This document shows, in pieces, positions 33,304 to 40,984 of a stretch of 64,000 nt of DNA. This DNA is from Alkaliflexus imshenetskii DSM 15055 (GTDB lineage Bacteria; Bacteroidota; Bacteroidia; Bacteroidales; Marinilabiliaceae). The translations under genes were made by a program, and so were the position numbers. How positions within the stretch are numbered: the stretch's first letter is position 1; the number at the start of each line of letters is the position of its first letter. The stretch covers positions 2,180,820 through 2,244,819 of the forward strand of contig NZ_KI912105.1 of the NCBI RefSeq assembly GCF_000517065.1, read 5' to 3'. The notes beneath the pieces were generated by a model, which worked only from the letters and a program-made list of their open reading frames with translations, was not told the DNA's origin and searched no databases.

Positions 33304-34806
33304 CTATGTTGTTTGTAATTGTTCAATATACGGGTCTTCAGTCGGAATCCAAATAGTAAAACAAGCACCGCCTTCTTTGCGGTTTTCCAGATGTATTTTA
33401 CCACCATGGGCTTCAACAAATCCTTTTGCTATTGAAAGCCCTAAGCCTAAACCGCCTGGTTTGCTGTCGTTTATTCGATAGAATTTATCAAATACATGCT
33501 CGAGGCCTTCTGGTGGAAAACCTGACCCGTTATCATTTATCGTGATAATCATCTCTCCAATATTATGAGAAACTAATAGCTCGATTTCTGAATTGTCAGC
33601 GGTATGTTGTGAGGCGTTTATTATCAGATTGTAGAGAACTTGTTCCATCAAACCGAAATCTATCTTTACCAATGGCATATCGTCAGCTACCAATATGATT
33701 ATATTAAAATATTTTAACTCCTCTTCCAGTTCATTGGTTACTTTATTGATAAGATCGTTTATATCATGCCAATCTCGTCTAACAGAAAGAAACCCACTCT
33801 CGAGACGTGACATATTAAGCAAATTTCCTATTAAACGGTTTAGACGTCGTGAAGCAGTATTTATCTCGTTGTAAAGTTCTAGTCGAATCTCTCCATTGTG
33901 TGTTTCATTCAACAATGTGTCTGAAGCACCCATTATTGTGGCAACGGGGATTCGAAATTCATGAGATATTGAATTAAATAGTGTGCGATACAATCTGGCC
34001 GATTCATCCAAGAAACTGGCTTTCTGGGCTATGCGAGACAGAAAATCACGTTCAAGGGCATTTGCTATTTGCACTAAAAAAGCATCCCACAATGGGTTTT
34101 GGTCAAAGTTTGATTCAGACAATACATGAGATACGACTAGTACACCTGTGTTTATTGATGCCCCCGTAAGAGGAAATGCCTTATGATTACTGTGACTTTG
34201 ATACGAGGTTCCGGCTCCCGTGCATTGTTGATTTCTAAAAGTAAGTTGTACGATTTCTGAGATGTCAGGTGTAATGGTTTCACTTAAGACTAAATTATTG
34301 TTCCCATCTTGGATGTATATCTGAGGTGTAATGCCAAATCTCTGAGAAATTTGTGATATGGCAACATCAGTAATTTCTGATGAATGACCTGCTCTTGCGA
34401 GTAGTTTTGTTAGTTGAAGTAAATCGTTGGTTCGAGCTTCTCGTTCACGCACCAGTTGTTCCTGACGACGTATGCGAGTAGTTAGAATCCCATTGAGCAA
34501 AGCAATGATAAAAAAAAGCCCAAAAATGAGAATGTCGTCTGTCTGGGCGATATGGAATGTATAATGAGGTGGAATGAAATAGTAGTTCCAGGCCAGAGCG
34601 CTCACTGATGAGGCCAATAGCACAGGTCCAAGCTTAAACATCGTAGCTATAAAAGAGACCACAAATAACAGGATGAAGGAGACAAGATGATAGCTTTCTG
34701 TTTTAGCCAATGGCATACAAAGGACGATAGTTACACTAATGGCCAACAATGAAAGCAGATATGGGTGAATCGGCTTTAGTTTTCGGTTAATTATGGTGTG
34801 CTTCAC
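33304..34806 (-). CDS. KdpD-like sensor kinase lacking the N-terminal KdpD domain
   Basis: Membrane histidine kinase of 500 residues corresponding to the C-terminal part of KdpD. Four close membrane segments (DUF4118-like, about 14-110) include the phrase LAWNYYFIPPHYTFHI, then a GAF-like region (about 130-260), HisKA with H282 (NSISHEFRIPVATIMG), and HATPase with N box NLIINASQHT and G2 box GGLGLGLSIAKG. Classical KdpD is about 890 residues and starts with a KdpD/USP cytoplasmic half, which is absent here; the frame begins cleanly, so this is not a truncation by frameshift. It is 5 bases after trkH and 2 before the kdpE-like gene. Confidence 0.85.
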   Translation of the reverse strand: MKHTIINRKLKPIHPYLLSLLAISVTIVLCMPLAKTESYHLVSFILLFVVSFIATMFKLGPVLLASSVSALAWNYYFIPPHYTFHIAQTDDILIFGLFFIIALLNGILTTRIRRQEQLVREREARTNDLLQLTKLLARAGHSSEITDVAISQISQRFGITPQIYIQDGNNNLVLSETITPDISEIVQLTFRNQQCTGAGTSYQSHSNHKAFPLTGASINTGVLVVSHVLSESNFDQNPLWDAFLVQIANALERDFLSRIAQKASFLDESARLYRTLFNSISHEFRIPVATIMGASDTLLNETHNGEIRLELYNEINTASRRLNRLIGNLLNMSRLESGFLSVRRDWHDINDLINKVTNELEEELKYFNIIILVADDMPLVKIDFGLMEQVLYNLIINASQHTADNSEIELLVSHNIGEMIITINDNGSGFPPEGLEHVFDKFYRINDSKPGGLGLGLSIAKGFVEAHGGKIHLENRKEGGACFTIWIPTEDPYIEQLQTT

Positions 34807-34811
34807 TTCAA

Positions 34812-36263
34812 TTAGTTTTTCCAGTAACTACCAGTAAACAGAATGAGAATCGTATAAATTTCAAGTCGTCCCACAATCATAAGAAACGATAATATAAGCT
34901 TAACAACATCTGAAAGATGCGCAAAATTTCCGGCAGGACCTACACTTCCAATTCCCGGGCCGATTCCCGCCATACAGGTGGCTACTGAGCTAAGAGCTGT
35001 TTGTCCGTCAACACCGAGTAAAATAAGCGAAAAGCTTCCAATAGCAAATACCACAAAATAGGAAATTATATAACTTAGGATTGAATTGTTCGTTTCGTCA
35101 TTTATTGTGCTTTTATTGAGTTTGAGTAAAATTATTGCATTCGGAAAAATCATTTGTTTGAAATTTTTATGGATGTTTTTGAAGAGTAATAAATGACGAA
35201 TCATTTTTATGCCACCAGCTGTTGACCCGGTGCTTCCTCCAAGAAACATAGCAAAGAAAATGGTAAGCCAGGCATAAGGCTGCCATTCCATATAATCAGC
35301 AGTTGCGAACCCGGTACAAGTAATGATTGAAATAACCTGAAAGAATGATTCCCTGAATGCGTTCTCAGGGGTTTTTCCTGAATCCAGAATTAAACTACCG
35401 GTAATAAAGGTACCTATTATAAGAATACAGATAAGGTAAAATTTTAACTCCTCGTTATCATGAACCTTTTTAAACTCTCTCTTAAATAAGTAGTAATGAA
35501 TAGCAAAGTTCATCCCTGCCAAGACCATAAAAATCATTACAACGTATTGAATGTATGGCGAGTACCCGGCAATACTGTCGTTCTTAGGTGAAAATCCCCC
35601 GGTAGCTATAGTGCCAAAAGCATGGCATAAACTCTCAAATACACTCATCCCGCCTAACAAAAGAAAAACTGTCTGGGCGGCTGTAAGTGAGATATAAATA
35701 ATTAATAATCGTTTGCCAACCTCTTTGATTTTTGCCTGAATTTTGTCTTGCAACGAAGATTCCATTGTAAATAGATGGTAACTGCCTATATGAAGGGATG
35801 GCATCACTACAATAACTAGAACAATGATACCAATCCCACCAATCCAATGAGTTAAACTTCTCCAGAAAAGAATTGATTTGGGGAGCGATTCAATGTCTGT
35901 TAAAATTGATGAACCCGTGGTAGTAAACCCTGAAACTGATTCGAATATAGCGTCTGTGAACTCAGGTATGGTGTTCGACAAAAGATAAGGAATAGCCCCG
36001 GTTAACCCCAGAACTATCCATGAGAGTGTTACGGTGAGATAGGCCTCACGTCTTTGTATGGTGATATTCTGAATTGAAAGATGCGTGAAAAAATAGAATA
36101 TAAGTCCCGGAATAAAAACGACAAGAGACGAAATTATAAAAGGTCTTACTGGTTCATCAAATATTACTGCTACCAAAGCACAAGCCGCCAGTGCCCCTGA
36201 TGAAATAAATAAATTACGACTTAAAACGTTTAGAACAATCCGGTAGCTTATTATCTTTTCCAT
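34812..36263 (-). CDS. trkH: TrkH family potassium uptake protein
   Basis: Potassium-translocating membrane subunit, 483 residues, with the four pore loops of the Trk/Ktr superfamily visible: SGFTTTGSS (P1, about 110-118), TIATGGFSPK (P2), ITCTGFATADY (P3) and TCMAGIGPGIGSVG (P4), each holding the filter Gly. The length matches TrkH. TrkH normally works with the NAD-binding regulator TrkA, which is not encoded in this window. It is preceded by a 39-residue membrane protein (23-base gap) and followed by KdpD/KdpE-like genes. Confidence 0.9.
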   Translation of the reverse strand: MEKIISYRIVLNVLSRNLFISSGALAACALVAVIFDEPVRPFIISSLVVFIPGLIFYFFTHLSIQNITIQRREAYLTVTLSWIVLGLTGAIPYLLSNTIPEFTDAIFESVSGFTTTGSSILTDIESLPKSILFWRSLTHWIGGIGIIVLVIVVMPSLHIGSYHLFTMESSLQDKIQAKIKEVGKRLLIIYISLTAAQTVFLLLGGMSVFESLCHAFGTIATGGFSPKNDSIAGYSPYIQYVVMIFMVLAGMNFAIHYYLFKREFKKVHDNEELKFYLICILIIGTFITGSLILDSGKTPENAFRESFFQVISIITCTGFATADYMEWQPYAWLTIFFAMFLGGSTGSTAGGIKMIRHLLLFKNIHKNFKQMIFPNAIILLKLNKSTINDETNNSILSYIISYFVVFAIGSFSLILLGVDGQTALSSVATCMAGIGPGIGSVGPAGNFAHLSDVVKLILSFLMIVGRLEIYTILILFTGSYWKN

Positions 36264-36286
36264 TGATTTTACAGGATTTTCGCGTC

Positions 36287-36406
36287 TCAGTTGTATTTAT
36301 TAGTCATGAATTTGTATATAACTCTGATAACATATACAGAAATTCTTATGAATAGCACCAAAAGAACGATTATGCCTACTATTTCCAATGCACTCAAACT
36401 TTCCAT
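36287..36406 (-). CDS. Small single-span membrane protein before trkH (39 residues)
   Basis: An open frame begins ATG at 36406 and ends TGA at 36287-36289. The product starts MESLSALEIVGIIVLLVLF, has one membrane segment at about residues 8-30 and a short basic tail ending MTNKYN. The gene is 23 bases upstream of trkH on the same strand. Size and layout recall KdpF, the 29-residue lipid-like stabiliser of the Kdp ATPase, but there is no kdpABC here, so it may be a TrkH-associated peptide. Coding is supported by the membrane pattern and tight spacing, not by homology that I can name. Confidence 0.6.
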   Translation of the reverse strand: MESLSALEIVGIIVLLVLFIRISVYVIRVIYKFMTNKYN

Positions 36407-36531
36407 TTTGTTATTTGACGTTTATAATGCCACAAAGAAAACACGGATTTTATAAAGGGATTGTTAAAACAGAAGGTAGATATATCAAGAAATTATAAAT
36501 TTCAGTCAGATTAATCGGTTCTTATATTATA

Positions 36532-36568
36532 AAAAGAGGAGCTGTCGTTTTGTGACAGCTCCTCTTTT
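36532..36568 (-). terminator. Terminator after the OprP-like porin gene
   Basis: A perfect 15-bp stem (36532-36546 with 36554-36568) with a 7-base loop lies 52 bases past the porin stop on the minus strand. Its A/T outer stem makes a U-tract on both strands. Confidence 0.85.
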
Positions 36569-36619
36569 AGTTTATAAAGTAATCAGCACAACTCATTAAT
36601 GCTGACCGATATTCCGCAT

Positions 36620-37906
36620 CTAAAATTTATACTGCATTCTAAGTGTAAAAGTATTATCCTTAAGGTCTTTGTTGTATCCTGCAAGGTTTTGTGATGTTTC
36701 GTTTTTAGGCATATCATAGTATGCAGTGATACGGATGTTTGAATCCACGTCATAAATCCAGCCAAGGGCCATGTTGGTATAGGCCACCTCCGTTTTCGAA
36801 AGGCGACTGTTGCTTCTGCCAAGGTCGTCTGAACTCACTTTTGTGTTTGGGTCAAACCAGTCATATTTAACCATTAGTGTATGCTTTGTTCCCGAAATTT
36901 TATGGAGCAGCATGGCGTAACCACCCTCTAACTGACGTATGTAGGTGTCAGAGATGGGCGCAGCAGCCGGTGTACGCGTGGAACCAAAAGCTCCGGGCTG
37001 GCGGCCTGCAATGTATTCGCCTTTAAAGGTGGTGGTGCCGAGACTGTTTTTTACTGATATCTGGGTGTCAATACTAATGAGGTTTTGCGCGGCTCTTTTG
37101 CCGGTATTTGTCTCTGTTGAATCTACCACAAAGCCTTTACTGCCATTGTCAAGGGTTCCCATTTCCCACACGTATTTGTTTGGCTGGCGAAACCCGCCAA
37201 TGTGTCCCGAAACACGCGCTGCATAACTAACCATACCGTTGTTTGTGGTTCGGTTGATCCCGATGTTTCCTATAAAATCTTTAAAACCATCAAACTCGGA
37301 CGCATTGCCACCGGTGGCGTTAAACAAGCCGGCTTCTGCCTTCAAAAAATTCCAGGATGAGGCTTTTGAGGGCTGCCATGTGAGTTTAACTCCCAAATCA
37401 CGCTCAGCGGGGAAGAGCATCTGTGCCACTCTCGCTCTTTCAGGTGATTCGCGACGCGACGAGGATTCCAGTATTTCATAGCTGAACGGACGCTTAAATA
37501 TGCCGGTGGTCAACGTCAGATTGTTGGTCCATGGCGACTTAAATGCCGCGTAGGCATCACGCAGAGCCACCCCACGTTCAGTGGCATCTATCTGCAACAC
37601 ATATTCACCACTACCGCTTTTATATTCGGTTTTCAATCGGGCTCGACGTACAGAAAAACGACTGTCGCTTTCATTTGTAAAATTTCCCCCAGCCATTGAT
37701 TCAGCGCCAGGCGTCTGAATATGCTGATACTGAGTTTGAATGTAACCTGTGATTTTAAGTTTTTTCAATGCATCCAAATCCTTTTGTATTTTTTGAATTT
37801 GAAGTGCCAATGAATCGGTGGCGGTTAGTGATGATTGCTGGGCTACAGCGGGATGTGAAATGAGGTATAGGGCAATGGCTCCGAAAAGAGAAAGAAAAAC
37901 TTTCAT
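36620..37906 (-). CDS. Phosphate-selective porin O/P family protein
   Basis: Outer-membrane porin of 428 residues. A signal peptide ends near VAQQ (about residue 24); a short coiled coil follows (ALQIQKIQKDLDALKKLK), then a beta-barrel typical of porin O/P, beginning KITGYIQTQYQ and ending with an aromatic C-terminal strand FTLRMQYKF. OprP/OprO of Pseudomonas are induced by phosphate starvation and pass phosphate or polyphosphate. Three 11-bp-spaced TTAA cores lie upstream, matching those before pstS, which supports phosphate-controlled expression. Specificity for phosphate is inferred. Confidence 0.85.
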   Translation of the reverse strand: MKVFLSLFGAIALYLISHPAVAQQSSLTATDSLALQIQKIQKDLDALKKLKITGYIQTQYQHIQTPGAESMAGGNFTNESDSRFSVRRARLKTEYKSGSGEYVLQIDATERGVALRDAYAAFKSPWTNNLTLTTGIFKRPFSYEILESSSRRESPERARVAQMLFPAERDLGVKLTWQPSKASSWNFLKAEAGLFNATGGNASEFDGFKDFIGNIGINRTTNNGMVSYAARVSGHIGGFRQPNKYVWEMGTLDNGSKGFVVDSTETNTGKRAAQNLISIDTQISVKNSLGTTTFKGEYIAGRQPGAFGSTRTPAAAPISDTYIRQLEGGYAMLLHKISGTKHTLMVKYDWFDPNTKVSSDDLGRSNSRLSKTEVAYTNMALGWIYDVDSNIRITAYYDMPKNETSQNLAGYNKDLKDNTFTLRMQYKF

Positions 37907-38100
37907 TTCCTGTGGTTTTGAGATTAGATATTTCCTGTATGGAATCCCGAACGTTTGTTAAGCAATCGTTATCCCGTGTGTGTTCTGCAATTTCCTGTGT
38001 GGTTGGCCTTATCTTTATGTTATCGCAATTTAAGCAGTATGGTTTAATTTAAAAAATCATTAACCGCTTGTGAAAATAAAGTTGTGGCCTTTTCCGGGTG

Positions 38101-38108
38101 CAAAACTA
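38101..38108 (-). promoter_or_regulatory. -7 element of the porin gene
   Basis: The minus strand reads TAGTTTTG, 195 bases before the porin start. Its distance to the nearest Pho repeat is 9 bases, exactly one 11-bp turn less than the 20 bases found at pstS. Confidence 0.45.
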
Positions 38109-38117
38109 TCAGTGTAA

Positions 38118-38146
38118 TGTTAACTGATTGTTAAGGCAGTTTTAAG
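38118..38146 (-). promoter_or_regulatory. Pho-box array upstream of the porin gene (three repeats)
   Basis: Repeats TGTTAAC (38118-38124), TGTTAAG (38129-38135) and TTTTAAG (38140-38146) on the + strand have their TTAA cores at 38120, 38131 and 38142, spaced exactly 11 bases. Orientation relative to the gene is the same as at pstS (CTTAACA on the transcribed-gene strand). Confidence 0.65.
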
Positions 38147-38205
38147 AATCTGTGTATTATAGAATTTAAATGCTTATCGTATTTTAGTAGTGCAAATTAA
38201 ATGTG

Positions 38206-38321
38206 CCGTTCCTTAGGAACTCAAAGAACTTTAGATTGTGTTTTTAACCGGATTAAAATCCGGCCTTATAGGATTATCCGTTCCTTCGGAACTTTATTTG
38301 GCTAATGCTCAACTCAGCATT
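38206..38321. repeat. Cluster of short palindromes (REP-like)
   Basis: GTTCCTTAGGAAC (38208-38220), CCGGATTAAAATCCGG (38248-38263), GTTCCTTCGGAAC (38280-38292) and AATGCT/AGCATT (38304-38309 with 38316-38321) follow one another just past the lytR-type gene stop. Two units share the same GTTCCTT-GGAAC arms. This resembles REP/BIME-type intergenic repeats, which in other bacteria are spread by RAYT transposases; no such gene lies in this window. Confidence 0.55.
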
Positions 38322-38332
38322 GCTGTTTTGTA

Positions 38333-39097
38333 TCAGTTGTCGAGCCAGGCCTTGAACTGTTGCACCTTTTCTCTGCTTACAATTATCTCCTCGGTATGTG
38401 GTACGGATAGCTTTATCTTGAGCCGGCTTCCGGACCAGATAACCACATCCTTTATATAGTCGATGTTTACAATATGTTTGCGGCTTACGCGGAAGAATTG
38501 TCGTGGATCAATCAGAGAGGCGACTTGTTCGAGGGTAAAATCCAATGCATATTCATTTCCTTGAATGATGAGCATGAACACCGCTTTTTCGAGCGAATAG
38601 AACAATGCGGTATCGCTGGTGGATATCATTTTCAGATGGTCGCCAACCTTCACCAGAAACCGACTTTTATAGTTATTGGACAGTTGATTCAAAGCCTTGG
38701 CAAAGGCATGATAATCACTGTTGGCCGCACTAGCGTAGAAGCCGGTCCTGAATTTGTTGATGGCGGTGCTAAGTTCTGCTTCTTTTATAGGTTTCAGCAG
38801 ATAGTCGATGCTGTTAACTTTGAAGGCCTTAATGGCGTACTCATTATAAGCCGTGGTGAAGATGACCGGGAAACGCACCTCTGTCTGTTCAAAAATCTCG
38901 AAGCTGATGCCATCGGCCAGTTGTATGTCGAAGAATGCCAAATCGGGGTGCGGGTTGTCGTTGAGCCATTTTACCGTGCTACGTACTGTGTCGTGACACG
39001 CCACAATAATGGCATCCGGAAGCAAGTGCGCCAGCATCTGTGTCAGTTTCTGCGCCGATAGTGGCTCATCCTCAACGATTAATACTTGAATAGGCAT
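38333..39097 (-). CDS. LytTR family response regulator
   Basis: Two-component regulator of 254 residues. The receiver domain has acids E9, D10 and E11, phosphoacceptor D57 (LAFFDIQLADG) and Lys in YLLKPIKE; the C-terminal LytTR DNA-binding domain (about 145-250) has FFRVSRKHIVNIDYIKDV and ends EIIVSREKVQQFKAWL. It lies 3 bases after the LytS-type kinase, so the two form one translational unit. Its target is probably the TonB-receptor operon it belongs to, by position only. Confidence 0.88.
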   Translation of the reverse strand: MPIQVLIVEDEPLSAQKLTQMLAHLLPDAIIVACHDTVRSTVKWLNDNPHPDLAFFDIQLADGISFEIFEQTEVRFPVIFTTAYNEYAIKAFKVNSIDYLLKPIKEAELSTAINKFRTGFYASAANSDYHAFAKALNQLSNNYKSRFLVKVGDHLKMISTSDTALFYSLEKAVFMLIIQGNEYALDFTLEQVASLIDPRQFFRVSRKHIVNIDYIKDVVIWSGSRLKIKLSVPHTEEIIVSREKVQQFKAWLDN

Positions 39098-39100
39098 CTC

Positions 39101-40156
39101 TTAATTTTGGTTTTCGGGTTGGTAAATAATGGGTAAAGCCACTGTGAACAAGCCTTCTGATTGTGTCACGCGTATGTTTTTACCGGTTAGCTGTTCATAT
39201 TGTTTGTCTATACTGGCAAGGCCAAATCCATGATTGTCAGTAATGATTTTTCGTGGCTGGAAGTTATTGCTCACCATGATTTGGTTGTTCTGGCGTGTGA
39301 TTGTGATTCTTAAAGGATTTTCACGCGAAGCCTCATTGTGTTTAAATGCGTTTTCCAACAATATCTGTAGCGACACAGGAACAATCTGCCCCGAAGTATC
39401 ATCTATCTCAATATTTACCGCCAAGGCATCTCCAAGCCGCAATTGGTGTAGGTTTATGTAGGCGTGAACAAACTCAAGTTCTTCGTGAATTGATACAAAT
39501 GTTTTGTCCTTCTGTTCCAGAATGTAGCGATACACGTCTGAAAAGCGACTCACAAATGATTTGGCTTTTGCTGCGTCCACATCGATGAGCGAATCCAGAA
39601 CACTCAGACTGTTAAACAAAAAGTGTGGGTTGATATGGCTTTTGAGGGCTTCGTATTGAGCTGAGAGGGCTTCTCGTTTGTTTTGCTCCTCCCGGATAAG
39701 GAGGGTGCGCCATCCTTTAAAGTATTTGGTTACATAAAAAACACCGGTAATGAGCAGAGAAATAAACAATTGTATCACACCTACCAAAATGAAGTAGCGT
39801 GGGTTATCCTTGAAGGTAAAACCGGCTATGAGATGGTGAAAAAAGTAGTTTACGGTAAAAATAACGATAGCAGAAACAATCACCGTTCCAATCACATCAA
39901 TGGCAAGTGCCAATCCGGGTCGCTTATCCCACGGGAAAAATATATCCAGAAGGGATGAAGCCATTTCATTAAGTTTCCAGAGTGCACCGCCTATTATCAA
40001 ACAATACAGCACCACGCCCATGAAAATTTCATACGATTGGAAAATCCCGCCCCGACTAAATATCAAGCTGATGGTCAATCCAATGAGTAATACGATGACG
40101 ATGTCGCGCAGGGTGCGGATTAGAAATTTTTTTATTTTTTCTGATGAAACTGTCAT
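39101..40156 (-). CDS. LytS-type sensor histidine kinase (HisKA_7TM-less, His_kinase family)
   Basis: Membrane kinase of 351 residues. Four membrane segments fill residues 14-150 (pairs at about 14-32, 40-60, 80-110 and 122-145); the cytoplasmic part has the His_kinase motif ALKSHINPHFLFNSLSVLDSL around residue 195, and a compact HATPase domain with N box LLENAFKHNEA and the G box HGFGLASIDKQY. Pairs of this type with a LytTR regulator are common in Bacteroidota. It precedes the LytTR gene directly and follows the TPR gene after 122 bases. Confidence 0.87.
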   Translation of the reverse strand: MTVSSEKIKKFLIRTLRDIVIVLLIGLTISLIFSRGGIFQSYEIFMGVVLYCLIIGGALWKLNEMASSLLDIFFPWDKRPGLALAIDVIGTVIVSAIVIFTVNYFFHHLIAGFTFKDNPRYFILVGVIQLFISLLITGVFYVTKYFKGWRTLLIREEQNKREALSAQYEALKSHINPHFLFNSLSVLDSLIDVDAAKAKSFVSRFSDVYRYILEQKDKTFVSIHEELEFVHAYINLHQLRLGDALAVNIEIDDTSGQIVPVSLQILLENAFKHNEASRENPLRITITRQNNQIMVSNNFQPRKIITDNHGFGLASIDKQYEQLTGKNIRVTQSEGLFTVALPIIYQPENQN

Positions 40157-40189
40157 GTTAAACTGAAGTTATAATTAATTCTTAGTGAT

Positions 40190-40268
40190 AGATACTTTAG
40201 AAGGACAGAGATGAGGGTATTTCACATCTATTCTATCCTTCTAAATATCTTATATCTATTCATCTTAA
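40190..40268. repeat. Hairpin-forming dispersed repeat, copy B
   Basis: Between the TPR gene and the LytS-type gene. TTTAGAAGGA (40196-40205) pairs perfectly with TCCTTCTAAA (40236-40245), with AGATG/CATCT pairing inside. Left and right parts resemble copy A at 28079-28190, including the tail TCTAAATATCTTAT followed by a CTATTCATCT-like stretch. Confidence 0.5.
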
Positions 40269-40278
40269 TTTGCCAAGG

Positions 40279-40920
40279 TCAATCATTCTCGCAGGCCGAA
40301 ATCATCTGTAGAGTGATCTCTTTTCCCCACGCCGGACTTAACACGTTCGTCTGCTTGGATGCGGTGTAGCATTCCATGGCGCGATGAAAATGGGGCAGTG
40401 CGTTTTTGGAGCCACCACCAAACATTTTTGGCGTGTGAAATACATTTTGACCCATCAGAAAATGTGCCCTCGGGTTGTTGGCGTCAAGCGCGATGGCCTG
40501 TTCCAGTGTTTCGGCAGCCATGCGAGAATATTTCATACCTCTGGAAGCATTCACCTGAATCCTGCCCTGATAGAGATAGGCTTGCAATGCCAGAAGCTCC
40601 GATTTATTGCCTCCCAGATTCAGCGCACTGTTAATCTCTTGTTCGGCCTGATCCAGAATGTCATCCTTAAGCTTGCCGTTACTCTCTCTAAAGCTGGTGT
40701 TAATTCTGCAATAGGCCAGATGGTAGAGTAGTTCCCAGCGGTCGGGCGCCGCAGCTGCAATGCGTTCCATCTTTGCCACACAGGCATAAAGTTCATTGCT
40801 GCTACCTGCCGTATGCAATTGCATCAATGTTTCGGATACAGCTTTGTCTAGCGAAGGCGTTTCGGCTTGTGTGTTTCCCCAAATGTAAATCAAAATCGTT
40901 AAAATAATTAGCGTTTTCAT
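40279..40920 (-). CDS. Secreted TPR-like protein
   Basis: Function unknown. The 213-residue product has a signal peptide (LIILTILIYIWGNTQA, cleavage near residue 19) and helical repeats of the tetratricopeptide type, best seen at about 95-170 (AEQEINSALNLGG and AAETLEQAIALDANNPRAHFLMGQNVF). It should be periplasmic. It lies 64 bases after the TonB-dependent receptor gene and before the LytS/LytR-type pair, so it may help the receptor or its sensing. Similar small TPR proteins are found next to such receptors in Bacteroidota, as far as I recall. Confidence 0.7.
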   Translation of the reverse strand: MKTLIILTILIYIWGNTQAETPSLDKAVSETLMQLHTAGSSNELYACVAKMERIAAAAPDRWELLYHLAYCRINTSFRESNGKLKDDILDQAEQEINSALNLGGNKSELLALQAYLYQGRIQVNASRGMKYSRMAAETLEQAIALDANNPRAHFLMGQNVFHTPKMFGGGSKNALPHFHRAMECYTASKQTNVLSPAWGKEITLQMISACEND

Positions 40921-40984
40921 GTTGAATGTATTAAAGTTAAATAATAGGATTACTCGTTGCTTATGAATTAATTAGAGTGCTCTT

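Larger units (their letters stand above)
37907..38332. other. Intergenic region with Pho boxes and REP-like palindromes
   Basis: 426 bases between the LytTR regulator gene and the porin gene, both on the minus strand. From right to left it holds a cluster of short palindromes (38206-38321), three Pho-box-like repeats (38118-38146), a -7 element (38101-38108) and a leader of about 190 bases. No coding frame was seen. Confidence 0.6.

Noticed and set aside
36287-36406. Naming the 39-residue protein kdpF
   Set aside because: Size and single span fit, but kdpABC is absent and the neighbour is trkH, so the symbol would claim too much.
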